Source: Nocardia carnea
GTDB taxonomy: Bacteria; Actinomycetota; Actinomycetes; Mycobacteriales; Mycobacteriaceae
Reading direction: 5' to 3'
Length of the DNA: 46,094 bases
Assembly (NCBI RefSeq): GCF_029869215.1
Contig: NZ_JARWPM010000374.1
Coordinates: forward strand, 1-46,094
The notes beneath the pieces were generated by a model, which saw only the letters and a program-made list of their open reading frames with translations, was not told the origin of the DNA and did not search any database. Shown in pieces: positions 44,016 to 46,094 of the stretch (position 1 is the first letter of the stretch; every line of letters begins with the position of its first letter). Position numbers and translations under genes: made by a program.

Positions 44016-44627
44016 GTGACCGCACCCGACCCCACGAAATCGGCCCGGCGTAGCGAACTCCTCGATCTGGCGGCCGACCTGTTCGCCGAACGGGGCGTGC
44101 GCGCGACCACGGTGCGAGATATCGCCGACGCCGCCGGGATCCTCTCCGGCAGCCTCTACCACCACTTTTCCTCGAAAGAGGGGATGGTAGACGAGATCTT
44201 GCGCGGATTCCTCGACGAACTCTTCGGCCGCTACCGCGAGATCGCCGCGGCGGGCCTGAGTTCCCGCGCCACCCTGGAAGCGCTGGTGCTGGCCTCCTAC
44301 GAGGCGTTCGACCGGTCGCATGCCGCGGTCGCCATCTATCAGTCCGAGGCCAAACGGCTGCAGGGCTCCGAACGGTTCGCCTATATCGACGAATACAACC
44401 GCGAGTTCCGGGAGCTGTGGCGGCGGGTGCTCACCAGCGGAGTCGCCGACGGCAGCTTCCGTCCCGAACTCGATATCGACCTGGCCTACCGCTTCCTGCG
44501 CGACACGGTCTGGGTGGCGGTTCGCTGGTACCGGCCGGGCGGCGGAGCGGTCACGGTCGAGACCCTCGCCAAGCAGTACCTCACCATCGTGCTCGACGGG
44601 CTCACCGTGCCGGGCCATATCGATTAG
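44016..44627 (+). CDS. kstR2: TetR-type repressor of HIP catabolism
   Basis: 203 residues. The HTH (ERGVRATTVRDIADAAGILSGSLYHHFSSKE) is nearly the KstR2 sequence, and the ligand part (AIYQSEAKRLQGSERFAYIDEYN, RFLRDTVWVAVRWYRPGG) also matches it. KstR2 represses HIP genes and is released by HIP-CoA. The start is GTG 44016, directly after the operator and -10 box; the frame is open upstream to 43680 through non-coding sequence. It is followed by fadA6 after 10 nt, as in M. tuberculosis (Rv3557c-Rv3556c). Confidence 0.94.
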   Translation: MTAPDPTKSARRSELLDLAADLFAERGVRATTVRDIADAAGILSGSLYHHFSSKEGMVDEILRGFLDELFGRYREIAAAGLSSRATLEALVLASYEAFDRSHAAVAIYQSEAKRLQGSERFAYIDEYNREFRELWRRVLTSGVADGSFRPELDIDLAYRFLRDTVWVAVRWYRPGGGAVTVETLAKQYLTIVLDGLTVPGHID

Positions 44628-44637
44628 GAGAAAACCC

Positions 44638-45819
44638 ATGGCTACAGCTGCCCGCCGCCCCTACGCGCCGCTGCGTGAGGCTTACGTGATCGACGCGGTG
44701 CGCACCCCGGTCGGCAAGCGCGGTGGCGCGCTGGCCGAGGTCCACCCCGCCGACCTCGGCGCGGCCGCGCTGCAGGGTCTGCTGGCCCGCAACCCGGTCG
44801 ACCCGGCACAGGTCGACGATGTGATCGTCGGTTGCGTCGACAATGTCGGGCCGCAGGCCGGCAATATCGGCCGGACCATGTGGCTGGCCGCCGGCTATCC
44901 GGAGGAGGTCCCCGGCGTCACCGTGGACCGGCAGTGCGGGTCCAGCCAGCAGGCGATCAACTTCGGTGCGCAGGCCATCATGAGCGGGACCGCCGAGGTG
45001 ATCGTGGCCGGCGGCGTGCAGAACATGAGCGCCATCCCGATCTCCGCGGCCATGATCGCCGGTAAGGAATACGGTTTCGATTCCCCCTTCGTCGGCGCGA
45101 AGGGCTGGGATCACCGCTACGGCACCGCTGAGGTGTCCCAGTTCCGTGGTGCGCAGTTGATCGCCGAGAAGTGGGGGATCAGCCGCGCGGATATGGAGCA
45201 GTGGGCGCTGCGCAGCCACGACCGGGCGCGCGCCGCGATCAAGGCCGGCCGGTTCGACAAAGAGATCGTGCCGGTCGGCGATTTCTGGATCGACCAGGGT
45301 CCCCGGGAAACCAGCCTGGAGAAGATGGCAACGCTACCCGCCCTCGCCGAGGGGAGCCCGCTGACCGCCGCTGTCGCCTCGCAGATCTCCGACGGGGCCA
45401 GCGCCACGCTGCTCGCCTCGGAGTGGGCGGTCGAGGAATACGGTCTCACCCCGCGCGCCCGCATCATCCACGTCAGTGCCCGCGGCGCGGACCCGCTCTA
45501 CATGCTTACGGCGCCCATCCCGGCCACCAAGTGGGCACTGGAGAAAACCGGCCTGACCATCGACGATATCGACGTGATCGAGATCAACGAGGCGTTCGCA
45601 CCCGTGGTCCTGGCCTGGTTGAAGGAGACCGGCGCCGATCCGGAGAAGGTGAACGTGAACGGTGGCGCGATCGCGCTGGGCCACCCGCTCGGCGCGACCG
45701 GGGCGAAACTGTTCGCCACCCTGCTCAACGAACTGGAACGGATCAACGGCCGCTACGGCCTGCTCACCATCTGCGAAGGCGGCGGCACCGCCAACGCAAC
45801 CATCATCGAGCTGTGTTGA
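44638..45819 (+). CDS. fadA6: Thiolase of HIP catabolism
   Basis: 393 residues, a thiolase. The nucleophile is C100 (VDRQCGSSQQA), and H349 (GHPLGATGA) and C379 (CEGGGTANA) complete the site. FadA6 performs the last thiolytic steps of C/D-ring degradation, releasing acetyl-CoA. ATG 44638 has TAGGAG 7 nt before it; the TAG is the stop of kstR2. A GC hairpin with a short T tract follows. Confidence 0.94.
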   Translation: MATAARRPYAPLREAYVIDAVRTPVGKRGGALAEVHPADLGAAALQGLLARNPVDPAQVDDVIVGCVDNVGPQAGNIGRTMWLAAGYPEEVPGVTVDRQCGSSQQAINFGAQAIMSGTAEVIVAGGVQNMSAIPISAAMIAGKEYGFDSPFVGAKGWDHRYGTAEVSQFRGAQLIAEKWGISRADMEQWALRSHDRARAAIKAGRFDKEIVPVGDFWIDQGPRETSLEKMATLPALAEGSPLTAAVASQISDGASATLLASEWAVEEYGLTPRARIIHVSARGADPLYMLTAPIPATKWALEKTGLTIDDIDVIEINEAFAPVVLAWLKETGADPEKVNVNGGAIALGHPLGATGAKLFATLLNELERINGRYGLLTICEGGGTANATIIELC

Positions 45820-45823
45820 TTTT

Positions 45824-45849
45824 GCGGCGCCTGCGGCGCCGCGGGTTTT
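45824..45849 (+). terminator. Rho-independent-like terminator after fadA6
   Basis: GCGGCGCC (45824-45831) pairs with GGCGCCGC (45835-45842) across a 3-nt loop, followed by GGGTTTTG. It lies 5 nt after the fadA6 stop. A good terminator, though base quality drops soon after. Confidence 0.6.
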
Positions 45850-46094
45850 GGTTCTGTAGTTTTTGGGGCGCCGCGGGGGGGGCCGGGGTTTTTGGCGCAA
45901 AGGGGGGGGGGGGGGCTGGGGGGGCGGGGGGGCCAGCCCGGCCCAGCCCGACGCCGCCTCGGCTCGACCCGGAATCGCCTCGGCCCAGCACGATATCGCC
46001 TCGGATTTGCACCTCACCACGTACGCCCGGGGTGTGGGGGGAGGCGGGCGAGGGGGCCGGAGACCCCGCCGCCCCCGACGGGGTGGGGGAGTTT
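45850..46094. other. Low-quality homopolymeric window end
   Basis: Runs of G up to 14 long and repeated GGGGG/CCC blocks dominate. No gene, RNA or repeat can be supported. It resembles a contig end with erroneous base calls. Confidence 0.6.

Overview
The window is a very GC-rich actinobacterial segment with dense genes, many GTG starts and short start/stop overlaps. The steroid genes, the KstR and KstR2 operator words and the lipase and Rsb-type signalling genes point to a mycolic-acid actinomycete of the Nocardia/Rhodococcus group, with Nocardia the best guess. Both ends look like low-quality contig termini: the left end carries a lipase with in-frame stops, and the right end is homopolymeric G/C after 45,850.

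Layout. 1-5.8 kb: a broken secretory lipase, an unrecognised Cys/His protein, a secreted lipase, a cytochrome P450 with an AraC-type regulator, and an ADP-ribosylglycohydrolase. 5.8-10.5 kb: a partner-switching module of RsbW-like kinase, STAS antagonist, stand-alone response regulator, CHASE3/HAMP histidine kinase and REC-PP2C phosphatase. 10.5-12 kb: a methyltransferase and a VapBC pair closed by a strong hairpin. 12-16.3 kb: first steroid block, with a MaoC hydratase and kstD divergent from a KstD-like flavoprotein, with a KstR-type operator near each start. 16.2-26.4 kb: accessory enzyme/regulator pairs, including VOC protein with a GlxA-type regulator, old yellow enzyme with MerR, an imine-reductase-like enzyme with HxlR, and a three-gene DsrE/flavin-binding/NTF2-like set with TetR.

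26.5-33.4 kb: second steroid block, hsaA-hsaD-hsaC-hsaB divergent from kshA, a small Cys protein, and a secreted propeller-like protein with its own perfect KstR-type box. 33.5-35.5 kb: RsgA and a second toxin-antitoxin pair. 35.5-45.8 kb: the KstR2 block, with fadD3, a crotonase, fadE31, fadE32 and ipdE2 on the minus strand, divergent from ipdE1, ipdF, kstR2 and fadA6.

Together the steroid genes cover ring A dehydrogenation (KstD), 9-alpha-hydroxylation (KshA), ring A aromatic cleavage (HsaA/B, HsaC, HsaD), and CoA activation and beta-oxidation of the C/D-ring propionate HIP (FadD3, IpdE1/E2, IpdF, FadE31/32, FadA6). KshB, HsaEFG, KstR itself, side-chain genes and Mce4 are not in this window. 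The most unusual items are a secreted protein of unknown function that appears to be in the KstR regulon, a KstD-like flavoprotein paired with kstD, and a crotonase in the HIP operon that lacks both usual catalytic glutamates.
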